Source: CAZDXJ01 sp964509475 | Lineage (GTDB): Bacteria; Pseudomonadota; Gammaproteobacteria; Methylococcales; Methylomonadaceae | NCBI GenBank assembly: GCA_964509475.1 | Contig: CAZDXJ010000034.1 | Span: 1 to 25,052 of the forward strand | Reading direction: 5' to 3' | DNA: 25,052 bases | Part shown: piece after piece, positions 1 through 7,732 of the stretch | Numbering within the stretch: the first letter of the stretch is position 1 | How the letters are laid out: every line of letters begins with the position of its first letter | Notes under the pieces: model-generated | What the model was told of the DNA's origin: nothing | Databases searched by the model: none | What the model saw: the letters and a program-made list of their open reading frames with translations, nothing else | Position numbers and translations under genes: made by a program

Positions 1-165
1 ATATGATATTCGATCGGTTAGAATATATTACCCACTCTATTCTTCATAGACCCATCATATTAATGGCAGTGGCCCCGATGGTTGGTTCATTTTCCGCATC
101 CGTGAGCGCGCAGAGTATAAATCTGTTTCTGCTGTTTCAAGTCATCGCCAATAGAGGGGATAAAG

Positions 166-657
166 ATGAACAAGCATTTGTCGTTAGTTATACAATCCTG
201 GAGCCGATCTCCGGGGTTACAGGCGGGGTCTGGGAAGCCGTTATCCGATATGGATATTATACGACACCAGGCCCGGCTTATGCACGAAGGCAGCCATGTG
301 TTGATTGCTGTCAAGGATGCTGACATGGCGGCTATTCTGCTTGGCTTGGTGCGGCTGAGTCATTGCGCTCTAAGCGCGGTTGCCGCAATGGGGGGCGATG
401 TCATTGAAAGCTCCGTTGACTGGCAACATGACGGTTATGTCATTTCGATAGCACGCCTTTTGTCGGCTGAAATCAGCCAATGTTCATCGGGAGCGAGAGA
501 AAGTTATTCGCAGTTGTATGCTTTATGTGTTGTCTTGGCGAAACGGTTTATCAATGCTGATTTTGACAGGGCTTTTGCATTGGTATGTAGTGATTACGAA
601 AATCCGGATCAAGGCAGTGGCCATGAACTGGATCTAAGTGATTGTTTATATGAATAA
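166..657 (+). CDS. Hypothetical protein, 163 aa
   Basis: I do not recognise this protein. The ATG at 166 is preceded at good spacing by a purine-rich AGAGGGG, which supports the start. The product looks soluble: it has no signal peptide and only one mildly hydrophobic stretch (about residues 54-75, an AAILLGLVRL-type helix). It has five scattered cysteines with no metal-binding spacing and ends in an acidic tail (ELDLSDCLYE). It converges on the exosortase-associated gene, with only 9 bases between the two stop codons, and I see no T-tract terminator between them. An overlapping open frame on the same strand from position 3 to 323 has no clear start signal and is probably a shadow. Function unknown. 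Confidence 0.6.
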   Translation: MNKHLSLVIQSWSRSPGLQAGSGKPLSDMDIIRHQARLMHEGSHVLIAVKDADMAAILLGLVRLSHCALSAVAAMGGDVIESSVDWQHDGYVISIARLLSAEISQCSSGARESYSQLYALCVVLAKRFINADFDRAFALVCSDYENPDQGSGHELDLSDCLYE

Positions 658-666
658 ACCTGATCG

Positions 667-1269
667 TTACGGATTATCAATTCTTTGTAAAGCCGGCGTG
701 ATGGAAACAATAAATTTCCGGTAAAAAAACAACCAGACAAGAAGCGGTGTTACGGCGGGTAGAATCAATGTACCGAGTTGATAGGCAACGGCAATCATAT
801 CCCGTTGTGTTTGGGAAAGACTGACGATTTTATTTGAATAAGCCGACAAATCAAAGAACAGTATTTTCAATCCGGCAAAATAGACGCCCCACAGTTCGAC
901 AGCCAGAAAAACAGGCAGGAGCAGCATGATATTGCGTGCCTTGTACAGAAAACTTCCGGGTGATGCCAGAATTAATGCCAGGCACAGTGGTAAACCGAAG
1001 TTGTAATTCAATGGGTTGACTGAATAAACAATATCCGCGGCTCTGGCATGGGCACTGTTTTGTATTGTCAAGCGGGTGATAATATCCAGTTTTTTGCCTT
1101 GTTGCTGAACCGTTTCAATCAGGTCTGGGAAATGGGATGTCAACAATGATCGGCTTAAATCGGCCGTAATCCAGGTGATAAAATCGCCGCAATAATACCA
1201 GCCCCAATAACAGATGGGCAGTAATAAAACCGTTTTTATGATAAAACCTGTCAATGGCTTAATCAGCAT
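667..1269 (-). CDS. Exosortase H-associated membrane protein (probable), 200 aa
   Basis: This is a multi-spanning membrane protein encoded directly downstream of the exosortase. The frame is open to 1341, but the ATG at 1269 fits better: it has an AGAGG upstream and the protein then begins MLIKPLTGF, giving an 11-base overlap with the xrtH stop (translational coupling). Visible membrane segments lie near the N terminus (TGFIIKTVLLLPICYWGWYY), in the middle (GLPLCLALILA; IMLLLPVFLAVELWGVYFAG) and near the C terminus (LGTLILPAVTPLLVWLFFY). A long extracytoplasmic loop probably lies between the first and second segments. XrtH-type exosortases are commonly paired with a membrane protein of this size. 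Its role, perhaps in substrate handling, is unknown, and the name rests mainly on position and topology. Confidence 0.6.
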   Translation of the reverse strand: MLIKPLTGFIIKTVLLLPICYWGWYYCGDFITWITADLSRSLLTSHFPDLIETVQQQGKKLDIITRLTIQNSAHARAADIVYSVNPLNYNFGLPLCLALILASPGSFLYKARNIMLLLPVFLAVELWGVYFAGLKILFFDLSAYSNKIVSLSQTQRDMIAVAYQLGTLILPAVTPLLVWLFFYRKFIVSITPALQRIDNP

Positions 1270-1771
1270 GAGAACCTCTGGCAACGATGGATACGCAACG
1301 GGGTAAAAAATGCAACCATAACAGGAAGAGCAACAAAACATCCAGCATGATCAGGGCTTGCCATATATACAAATGCGCCCATTCAAAAAACCGGTAATCC
1401 CACTGACCCAGATAAAACAGACTGATAATACGCAGTAAATTCAAGATTTCGACGGCAAAAAAACCGGCAATCAAACCCAGGCTTTTGAATTTCCACGGGG
1501 ATGGGAAAGCGATAATTGCCGCAGCAAACACGATCAGGGCCTCCACACCATTGCAACCGGCTTGAATAGCGATCGCAAAACCATTGTCTATATTTCGGAT
1601 AACAATACCGTCACTGACAACCCGATCATCAAACAATTGCATTGTCCTGGCCGATACGGTGGCCAATGTTTCTGTAAACGGAATGATAAAGTTGTCTTGC
1701 GCGAAATTTGTCAATTCCAAAGTAAACAAGATTATCTGTGTGATAGTAAAATAGATTAGGAATTTGATCAT
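1259..1771 (-). CDS. xrtH: Exosortase H (XrtH-type transpeptidase)
   Basis: A short integral-membrane exosortase of 170 aa. Exosortases cut sorting signals from exported proteins on the outer face of the inner membrane, a Gram-negative counterpart of sortase. The family triad is visible: Cys73 in GCNGVEAL, Arg114 in NLLRIISLFYLG and His133 in WAHLYIWQ, each in or beside a hydrophobic helix. The short length and the dedicated membrane partner downstream point to the XrtH subgroup, whose known targets end in an IPTLxxWG-CTERM signal. No protein in this window carries that tail, so the substrates must be elsewhere. The ATG at 1771 lacks a strong Shine-Dalgarno sequence. It is divergent from birA across a 120-base AT-rich gap. 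Confidence 0.82.
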   Translation of the reverse strand: MIKFLIYFTITQIILFTLELTNFAQDNFIIPFTETLATVSARTMQLFDDRVVSDGIVIRNIDNGFAIAIQAGCNGVEALIVFAAAIIAFPSPWKFKSLGLIAGFFAVEILNLLRIISLFYLGQWDYRFFEWAHLYIWQALIMLDVLLLFLLWLHFLPRCVSIVARGSHAD

Positions 1772-1879
1772 GATTTTTGAAATTTTTTATGGAATCTGCG
1801 GCTACCTGTTAAAGAATAGCAAATTTCTAATCATAAAAAATAAACCGTGCCCTGTCATCAGAATAATGCAAATTTTATT

Positions 1880-1884
1880 GGAGG
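1880..1884 (+). promoter_or_regulatory. Ribosome-binding site of birA
   Basis: GGAGG, seven bases before the ATG at 1892. It decides the birA start over upstream open sequence in another frame. Confidence 0.7.
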
Positions 1885-1891
1885 CTGAAAC

Positions 1892-2884
1892 ATGGCGTTT
1901 TCCGGAATTAAAAAAAGGATTGTCACCATTCTGGCGGATGGCCGGTTTCATTCCGGCACCGAATTATCCAGGCAATTACATATCTGCCGGTCGGCTATCT
2001 GGAAGCAATTGCATTTGTTGCATGAACTCGGTATCGAAATAATTGCGGTCAATGGCAAAGGTTATCGTCTGACCCGACCGATTGAGCTTTTTGACAAACA
2101 AAAAATATCAGCGCAGCTCTCCAGACAGGCAAAATCCGCGATCGCGGAATTGCTTGTTTACGACCAAATCGCTTCGACCAATCGTTATCTTGTCGAACAG
2201 TCGCAAAACGGAGCGCCATCCGGCTTGATCTGCCTCGCCGAATATCAATCCGCCGGTAAAGGCCGGCGCGGGCGGCAGTGGGTTTCGCCGTTTGGCCATA
2301 ATATTTATTTGTCGTTATTATGGCGTTATCAATGCGGGCCATCGGTGATTTCCGCTGTGAGCCTGGTTGTGGGGATTGCGCTTATCCGGGTTTTGCGAAA
2401 TCTGGGTATTGATGAAATTGGCCTGAAATGGCCGAATGATATTTATTGGCGCAATAAAAAACTGGGCGGTATTCTGGTTGAAGTTTCAGGTGAAAGCGAA
2501 GGGCCTTGCGCTGTCGTTATCGGTTTGGGCCTTAATGTTTTTTTGTCGGTCGAACAAGCCGCTGGCATTACCCAGGATTGGGTTGATTTAAGTGAAATTC
2601 TTGCAGATGCTGCATTGCCTTCGAGAAATGAGCTGGCCGCACGCATCATTGATGAATTAATCGGAATCGTGCATCGTTTTGAACAGGAGGGTATTGGCGG
2701 TTACGTTGAGGAATGGCGCCGGTATGATTGTATGTTGGGCAAATCGGTTGTTTTACAGACAGGCAATCAACAAATCAGCGGCATTGTATCGGGTATCGAT
2801 GATAGCGGTTTGTTGAAGTTACAGCATATTGATGGTTCAATAAGGGTTTATTCTTCGGGTGAAGTCAGTTTTAACGCTACATGA
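1892..2884 (+). CDS. birA: Bifunctional biotin-protein ligase / biotin operon repressor BirA
   Basis: BirA activates biotin with ATP and transfers it to the biotin carboxyl carrier protein. In its bifunctional form it also represses biotin synthesis genes. At 330 aa it carries both parts. Residues about 5-60 form a winged HTH (ILADGRFHSGTELSRQLHICRSAIWKQLHLL). The ligase domain follows, with the GKGRRGRQW biotinyl-AMP loop near residue 117, the KWPNDIYW motif and the KLGGILVE segment. A C-terminal SH3-like domain (about 275-330) completes it. The stop codon overlaps the coaX start as ATGA (2881-2884), so the two are translationally coupled. Pairing of birA with coaX is common in Gammaproteobacteria. 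Confidence 0.95.
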   Translation: MAFSGIKKRIVTILADGRFHSGTELSRQLHICRSAIWKQLHLLHELGIEIIAVNGKGYRLTRPIELFDKQKISAQLSRQAKSAIAELLVYDQIASTNRYLVEQSQNGAPSGLICLAEYQSAGKGRRGRQWVSPFGHNIYLSLLWRYQCGPSVISAVSLVVGIALIRVLRNLGIDEIGLKWPNDIYWRNKKLGGILVEVSGESEGPCAVVIGLGLNVFLSVEQAAGITQDWVDLSEILADAALPSRNELAARIIDELIGIVHRFEQEGIGGYVEEWRRYDCMLGKSVVLQTGNQQISGIVSGIDDSGLLKLQHIDGSIRVYSSGEVSFNAT

Positions 2885-3615
2885 TGAACTTGTTAATCGA
2901 TATTGGCAATACGCGATTAAAATGGGCCTTGTGTCAAGACCGGCATATTGTTCTGAGTCAGACTTTTGAGCATGATAACCAATCCATAACGCCAGCTTTG
3001 CTACTGGCCTGGAAAAAAATATGCGCACCGCATCGTATTGTCTTGGCTTGTGTCGGGCTGGAAACACTGGCTGCCGAGGTTGTTTCAGTCAGCGGGCAAC
3101 TTTGGCCTTCTGCGGTATTGACACGGGTTCGGGCGCAGGCTTTTGGTCATGGAGTGGAAAATGCCTATCCAAAACCGGAGAAACTGGGTGTCGATCGCTG
3201 GCTTTGCCTGATTGCAGCGCGTAAACATTTTACCTTGCCGGTTTGTATTGTCGATTGTGGCACCGCAATTACCATAGATGTTCTGAATGCCGGGGGGGGG
3301 CATCGAGGCGGTCTGATTGCACCCGGTTTGCGGTTGATGGGATCGGCTTTGTTGCAGGGAACATACAATTTACAGCATTTTGAACAATCCTGTACGGGCA
3401 GTTTGACCGATAATACCGAAGCAGCGATTGCGAATGGGGCGTTGCTGGCTGCAGCCGGTTTGATTGAACGGGTTTTGTCGGATCAGGATAAATCCATAAA
3501 ACTGGTTTTGACCGGCGGCGATGCAAGCCTCATCGCCAGGCATTTAAATCGGCCTTTAACGATAGAACCCGAATTATTATTTCAGGGGCTGATGGTGTTT
3601 TTGGATAATTCATGA
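2881..3615 (+). CDS. coaX: Type III pantothenate kinase CoaX
   Basis: CoaX phosphorylates pantothenate in the first step of coenzyme A synthesis. The 244-residue length is typical. The acetate/sugar-kinase-fold motifs are present: DIGNTRLKW at residues 7-15 (phosphate-binding loop), LGVDRWL in the middle, DCGTAITID (catalytic/ATP region) and a C-terminal LTGGDA segment. There are two adjacent ATG codons at 2881 and 2884; the first overlaps the birA stop. A run of nine G at 3292-3300 lies inside the coding region and encodes part of a GGGHRGG stretch. The frame is intact at this length, and a one-base slip would truncate the enzyme. The gene is coupled at its 3' end to the next ORF, again through an ATGA overlap. 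Confidence 0.95.
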   Translation: MMNLLIDIGNTRLKWALCQDRHIVLSQTFEHDNQSITPALLLAWKKICAPHRIVLACVGLETLAAEVVSVSGQLWPSAVLTRVRAQAFGHGVENAYPKPEKLGVDRWLCLIAARKHFTLPVCIVDCGTAITIDVLNAGGGHRGGLIAPGLRLMGSALLQGTYNLQHFEQSCTGSLTDNTEAAIANGALLAAAGLIERVLSDQDKSIKLVLTGGDASLIARHLNRPLTIEPELLFQGLMVFLDNS

Positions 3616-3914
3616 GGTATTTGTTTTTTGTTGGTTTATTGGCCAATATCCTGTTTTTCCTGTGGGAAACCAGTGCTTCTCCTCAACGCCGGCTAAAAAT
3701 ACCAGAACCTGTTTTATTGCCGGAAGAACCGCAGATTGTATTGTTGCGAGAGAAAACCGAAAGACAGGCGCGGGATTTTACAGGCAAGGGACTCTGTGAT
3801 TCGGTAAGTGCTTTTGACGGTGGGCAAAGTCCATTGTACTGGTTTGATGCTTATGCCAATGATGCTTATGCCAATGATGCCATGAATCGGGTCTGGAGTT
3901 GTTGGAAAAATTAA
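3612..3914 (+). CDS. Small single-pass membrane protein downstream of coaX
   Basis: A 100-residue protein starting in the ATGA overlap with coaX, so it is the third gene of the birA-coaX operon. Residues 1-20 (MRYLFFVGLLANILFFLWE) form one membrane anchor. A Pro/Glu-rich linker follows, then a short periplasmic part. In related Gammaproteobacteria this slot often holds a membrane-anchored SPOR-domain protein with a similar N terminus. No SPOR domain is visible here, so this may be a shortened version. Near the C terminus a tandem duplication gives DAYANDAYANDA. Just before the stop, another frame stays open for about 60 codons, so a frameshift in an originally longer gene is possible but unproven. 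Confidence 0.6.
   Translation: MRYLFFVGLLANILFFLWETSASPQRRLKIPEPVLLPEEPQIVLLREKTERQARDFTGKGLCDSVSAFDGGQSPLYWFDAYANDAYANDAMNRVWSCWKN
3846..3881 (+). repeat. 15-bp in-frame tandem repeat
   Basis: The unit GATGCTTATGCCAAT occurs twice exactly (3846-3860 and 3861-3875), followed by a six-base partial copy. It encodes DAYAN-DAYAN-DA inside the small membrane protein. Because the unit is a multiple of three, copy-number change keeps the frame. Confidence 0.85.
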
Positions 3915-4048
3915 CGTTAACCCAGCTTTGCCATTGTCGTGCCTATAACCGTAATTCATTGATTGGTTTATATAAATGCCATGCAAGGGTTTATGTTTGC
4001 AGCGTAATGGAGTTATTTATATATTGTTTATCAATAGCTTATAAATTA

Positions 4049-4140
4049 TTGATGGCAAGGCCGGGTTAAAAATACGCTATAATAGCGCCCTCCATTACCT
4101 TTAATAATTTTTCGGCAATTAACATCAAATCCAGGCCACT
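4049..4140 (+). promoter_or_regulatory. Promoter and leader of the mtdA operon
   Basis: The 241-base gap before mtdA holds a perfect TATAAT at 4078-4083 with a GC-rich discriminator (AGCGCCC) just downstream. The hexamer is centred in a perfect 6-1-6 inverted repeat, CGCTAT-A-ATAGCG (4075-4087). There is no consensus -35 at 17 bases; TTGATG at 4049-4054 is too far away, so an activator or extended -10 use is plausible. The leader ahead of the gene is about 65 bases, lacks a strong Shine-Dalgarno sequence and ends in a run of six C directly before the ATG. The upstream half of the gap (3915-4048) is AT-rich and I see nothing definite in it. Confidence 0.55.
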
Positions 4141-4155
4141 GTTTTGGTACCCCCC

Positions 4156-5013
4156 ATGAAAAAACTGTTATTCCAATTTGATACCGATGCCTATCCATCG
4201 GTTTTTGATACCGTTGTCGCTTATGATGGCGGCGCCGATCAGGTTATCGGTCATGCTAATTTGACGCCTGACAAGGTTCGTCCCCTGGTTGAAGGTACGA
4301 TTTTTACCCGAGCGCCAAAAGATAAAAAAAATACCGCGATTTTTGTCGGCGGTAGTGACATGAATGCCGGTCAGGCATTGTTTGCGGCCGTACAAAAACT
4401 TTTTTTTCCAGGTTTCCGGGTTTCCATTATGCTGGACAGTAACGGCAGTAATACGACGGCGGCGGCAGCCGTCGCCAAACTCGCCGCCAGCGGAACCTTA
4501 AGCGGTAAAAAAGCCGTCGTCCTCGCGGGTACCGGGCCGGTGGGTCAACGTGCCGCGGTTATGCTGGCGCAGGAAGGTGCGCAGGTGGCCTTGACGTCAA
4601 GGCAAATGCTGCGTGCTGAAAAAGCCTGCGAAGATATAGAACAACGTTTTGGTGTTGAAATTACACCGGTTGAAGCTTTTGATCAAGACCGCCGCGCTGA
4701 CGCAATTGCCGATGCGCATATTGTTTTTGCTGCCGGCGCCGCTGGCGTTGAATTATTACAGCCAGAACATTGGCAGGACAATGCGTCGATTGAAATGATA
4801 GCCGATGCCAACGCAACACCACCGATTGGAATTGGCGGTATTGACATGATGGACAAAGGCCAGGTGCGATACGGTAAAATTATTTGGGGTGCTATCGGTT
4901 TTGGTACCTTGAAACTGGCTCTGCATCGTGCCTGTATCGCCAAATTGTTTGACACTAATGATCAGATTCTCGATGCCGAGAACATTTTTGCCTTGGCAAA
5001 AGATATGGCTTGA
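4156..5013 (+). CDS. mtdA: NADP-dependent methylene-H4F / methylene-H4MPT dehydrogenase MtdA
   Basis: MtdA interconverts methylene- and methenyl-tetrahydrofolate (or the methanopterin forms) with NADP and directs one-carbon units between oxidation and the serine cycle. The 285-residue product matches the methylotroph enzyme closely from the first residues (MKKLLFQFDTDAYPSVFD). It has the conserved MLDSNGSNTTAAAAVAKL segment, the nucleotide-binding AGTGPVGQRAAVMLA near residue 125, and the closing HRACIAKLF ... IFALAKDMA. I prefer the ATG at 4156. A TTG at 4144 in the same frame would add four residues (MVPP) and has a weak CAGG upstream; the ATG itself has no clear ribosome-binding site. First gene of the C1 operon. 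Type I methanotrophs typically carry MtdA alongside MtdB, which is not in this window. Confidence 0.95.
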   Translation: MKKLLFQFDTDAYPSVFDTVVAYDGGADQVIGHANLTPDKVRPLVEGTIFTRAPKDKKNTAIFVGGSDMNAGQALFAAVQKLFFPGFRVSIMLDSNGSNTTAAAAVAKLAASGTLSGKKAVVLAGTGPVGQRAAVMLAQEGAQVALTSRQMLRAEKACEDIEQRFGVEITPVEAFDQDRRADAIADAHIVFAAGAAGVELLQPEHWQDNASIEMIADANATPPIGIGGIDMMDKGQVRYGKIIWGAIGFGTLKLALHRACIAKLFDTNDQILDAENIFALAKDMA

Positions 5014-5030
5014 CCGGCTTTTGGGCTTGT

Positions 5031-6419
5031 ATGAGTGAAATGATCGAAATTGCCGCTTGCCGTTATACCGCATTGCGCCGTGATGCGAAGGCTCTGTTTC
5101 GTGTTGGCCTGAACGCTGCCGATCCGGCTGCAGCTGTACAGGGCTGTTTACGTTCATCCCATGCGGGTACGGTCGAATTTTTCGAACGAAATGATGCCGG
5201 CAGAAGCCGTTGCGGGCATTGGTCAAAAATACATTTGATCGCATTTGGCAAGGCCGCATGTCCCATGATACAGCGTGCCCAGGAAATCATTCCGCACGCT
5301 TTGTTGTCCGATCAACGTATCGCAGTCTGTAATCGTGAAAATGCAAGGACTATCCCGGGGGTCGATGTGCTCGTGGCCGGTCACCCTGTGCCTGATCAGG
5401 CCGGTTTTGAAGCGGCCCGGCGTGTCGCCAAAATAGCCGGGCGGGCGCGGAAACACGAATTGGTGCTGGTACTGATCAGCGGTGGTGGTTCAGCGTTACT
5501 CCCTTATCCGGTCGATGCGATCAGCTTGCAAGATAAAATCAGGCTTACCGAAGCCTTGCTGGCCAGTGGTGCGGCGATTAGCCAAATAAATTGTATTCGC
5601 AAACACCTTTCCCAATTGAAAGGTGGCCGCTTGCGTGAAAAAGCCATGCCGGCGGATATGCAGGCCTTGATCCTGTCCGATGTCCTGGATAATGATATCA
5701 GCAGCATTGCCAGCGGGCCGACTGTGGCGGATGATACGACTTATGTGCAGGCTCGTGAAATTTTGCAAAGCAAAGGCCTGTGGTCAAAAACGCCAAAAAA
5801 TATTCGTGACTTTATCGAGCAAGGCTGCCTGGGATTTGTTCCGGAAACACCAAAACCGGATCAAAGCCTGTTTTCTCAATATGCCTGCACCTTGATCGGC
5901 AGCAATGCCTTGAGCCTTGATGCCATGAGCCATGCCGCCAAAAAGCAGGGCTATAAAGTGCAAATATATGATACGAAACTTTCAGGCGAAGCGCGTGTTG
6001 TTGCCGAAGAAATGGTGATTTATGCAGCACGGTTAATACAAACGGCTATTGATCGGCCTGTGGCGCTGCTGGCCGGTGGTGAAACAACGGTGACTTTACG
6101 GGGTGATGGCAAGGGCGGCCGGAATCAGGAAATGGCTCTGGCCTTTACCCTTGCCGCACAAAAACATCAATTGCCGGCTTGCTGGAGCCTGCTCTGCGGC
6201 GGGACCGATGGCCGCGATGGCCCGACCGATGCTGCCGGCGCTTTGGTTGATCCGGAAACATTGTCCCGCATACAAGCGACACACGACGATCCAAAACGGC
6301 TGCTGGATAATAATGATTCCTGTACGGCCTTACGCGCTTCCTCGGATTTGCTGCATACCGGCGCCACGGGAACCAATGTCGCTGATCTTTACATATTACT
6401 TATTATTCCACAATTTTAA
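5031..6419 (+). CDS. gckA: Glycerate 2-kinase, MOFRL family
   Basis: Phosphorylates D-glycerate to 2-phosphoglycerate, the step by which serine-cycle carbon re-enters central metabolism. The protein has about 462 residues with the two family domains: an N-terminal Rossmann-like domain (FGKAACPM; LVLISGGGSALLPYP; INCIRKHLSQLKGGRL; LILSDVLDNDISSIASGPT) and a C-terminal MOFRL domain (LLAGGETTVTLRGDGKGGRNQEMALA ... CGGTDGRDGPTDAAGA). Homologues are sometimes mislabelled hydroxypyruvate reductase (TtuD), but these motifs belong to the kinase. The frame opens with a TTG at 5010, overlapping the mtdA stop. ATG codons at 5031 and 5040 are likelier starts, though none has a strong ribosome-binding site. 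It sits 17 bases after mtdA and 26 before glyA. Confidence 0.9.
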   Translation: MSEMIEIAACRYTALRRDAKALFRVGLNAADPAAAVQGCLRSSHAGTVEFFERNDAGRSRCGHWSKIHLIAFGKAACPMIQRAQEIIPHALLSDQRIAVCNRENARTIPGVDVLVAGHPVPDQAGFEAARRVAKIAGRARKHELVLVLISGGGSALLPYPVDAISLQDKIRLTEALLASGAAISQINCIRKHLSQLKGGRLREKAMPADMQALILSDVLDNDISSIASGPTVADDTTYVQAREILQSKGLWSKTPKNIRDFIEQGCLGFVPETPKPDQSLFSQYACTLIGSNALSLDAMSHAAKKQGYKVQIYDTKLSGEARVVAEEMVIYAARLIQTAIDRPVALLAGGETTVTLRGDGKGGRNQEMALAFTLAAQKHQLPACWSLLCGGTDGRDGPTDAAGALVDPETLSRIQATHDDPKRLLDNNDSCTALRASSDLLHTGATGTNVADLYILLIIPQF

Positions 6420-6445
6420 CCCCCGTTACCCGCAGGAGAGACATC

Positions 6446-7702
6446 ATGTTTAAAAAATCGCAGACCATCGCCGAATTCGATGATGAACTGTATCAAGCCC
6501 TGGAAGAAGAACGCCAGCGCCAGGAAGATCATATCGAATTGATCGCTTCGGAAAATTACGCCAGTCCCAGGGTCATGGAAGCGCAAGGTTCCCAGTTGAC
6601 CAATAAATACGCCGAAGGTTATCCGGCAAAACGTTATTATGGTGGCTGCGAATTTGTTGACAAGGTGGAGCAACTGGCCATTGATCGGGTAAAACAACTG
6701 TTTGACGCCGATTACGCCAATGTGCAGCCGCATTCCGGATCACAAGCGAATATGGCGGTTTATATGGCCTTATTGCAACCCGGTGATACGATTTTGGGCT
6801 TGAGTCTGGCCGACGGTGGCCATCTGACCCACGGCGCCAAACCCAATTTTTCCGGAAAAATTTACCATGCTGTGCAATATGGCCTGAATCCCGAAACCGG
6901 TGCGATTGATTATGAACAGGTGAACCGGCTGGCGATGGAGTACAAACCCAAAATGATTGTCGCTGGATTTTCCGCCTATTCACGGGTTATGGATTGGGCG
7001 CGGTTCCGGGAAATCGCCGATTCGGTCGGCGCTTACCTGATGGTGGACATGGCGCATGTTGCCGGTCTTGTCGCCGCCGATCTTTATCCCAATCCGGTTT
7101 ATTATGCCGATGTGGTGACCAGCACCACCCATAAAAGCCTGCGCGGCCCACGTGGCGGCTTCATTATTTGCAGAAACCGGCCGGAACTGGGGAAAAAGTT
7201 CAATTCACTGATTTTTCCAGGGATTCAGGGCGGGCCATTGATGCACGTCATTGCCGCCAAGGCGGTGGCCTTTCAGGAAGCCTTGCAGCCGGAATTCAAA
7301 CTCTATCAACAGCAAGTGGTAAAAAATGCCAGGGCTATGGCTGAAGTCTTCATGCAGCGCGGATTCGATATTGTGTCCGGCGGTACCGACAACCATTTGA
7401 TGCTGGTTTCACTGATTGCCAAAGGTATTACCGGCAAAGCGGCGGATGAGGCTTTGGGACGCGCCCATATTACAGTTAACAAAAATGCCGTTCCCAATGA
7501 TCCGCAATCCCCTTTTGTCACCAGCGGTATCCGGGTCGGTACGCCGGCACCGACATCACGCGGCTTCAAGGAGCCGGAAGTCCGGCAGGTTGCGCAATGG
7601 ATGTGTGATGTTATGGATAATATCGACGATGAAAAGGTTATCGCTGCGGTACGCGATAAAGTCAGCCTGCTTTGTTCACGTTTCCCGGTATACGGGGATT
7701 GA
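6446..7702 (+). CDS. glyA: Serine hydroxymethyltransferase
   Basis: A PLP enzyme that joins methylene-tetrahydrofolate and glycine to give serine; in this operon it is the entry reaction of the serine cycle. The 418-residue length is standard. It shows IELIASENYASPRVMEAQGS near the N terminus, NKYAEGYPAKRYYGG, HSGSQAN, VDMAHVAGL, and the PLP lysine Lys230 in TTHKSLRGPRGG. RVGTPAPTSRGF stands near the C terminus. An AGGAGAG about eight bases before the ATG fixes the start. Since GlyA is universal, its assimilatory role here is inferred from the neighbours; another copy for housekeeping may exist elsewhere. Confidence 0.97.
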   Translation: MFKKSQTIAEFDDELYQALEEERQRQEDHIELIASENYASPRVMEAQGSQLTNKYAEGYPAKRYYGGCEFVDKVEQLAIDRVKQLFDADYANVQPHSGSQANMAVYMALLQPGDTILGLSLADGGHLTHGAKPNFSGKIYHAVQYGLNPETGAIDYEQVNRLAMEYKPKMIVAGFSAYSRVMDWARFREIADSVGAYLMVDMAHVAGLVAADLYPNPVYYADVVTSTTHKSLRGPRGGFIICRNRPELGKKFNSLIFPGIQGGPLMHVIAAKAVAFQEALQPEFKLYQQQVVKNARAMAEVFMQRGFDIVSGGTDNHLMLVSLIAKGITGKAADEALGRAHITVNKNAVPNDPQSPFVTSGIRVGTPAPTSRGFKEPEVRQVAQWMCDVMDNIDDEKVIAAVRDKVSLLCSRFPVYGD

Positions 7703-7732
7703 TTCATTGTTCTTCAGCATAAAGGAGTCATT

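Noticed and set aside
60..71. TTAATGGCAGTG shared with the right end of the element at 24840-24857, suggesting a second copy at the window start
   Set aside because: Only 12 bases match, with no paired terminal repeat or internal palindromes nearby; too short to call an element.
3..323. 106-codon plus-strand open frame at the window start with a hydrophobic N-terminal part
   Set aside because: It overlaps the better-supported gene at 166-657 in another frame, has no visible ribosome-binding site, and its C-terminal part is the shadow of that gene.
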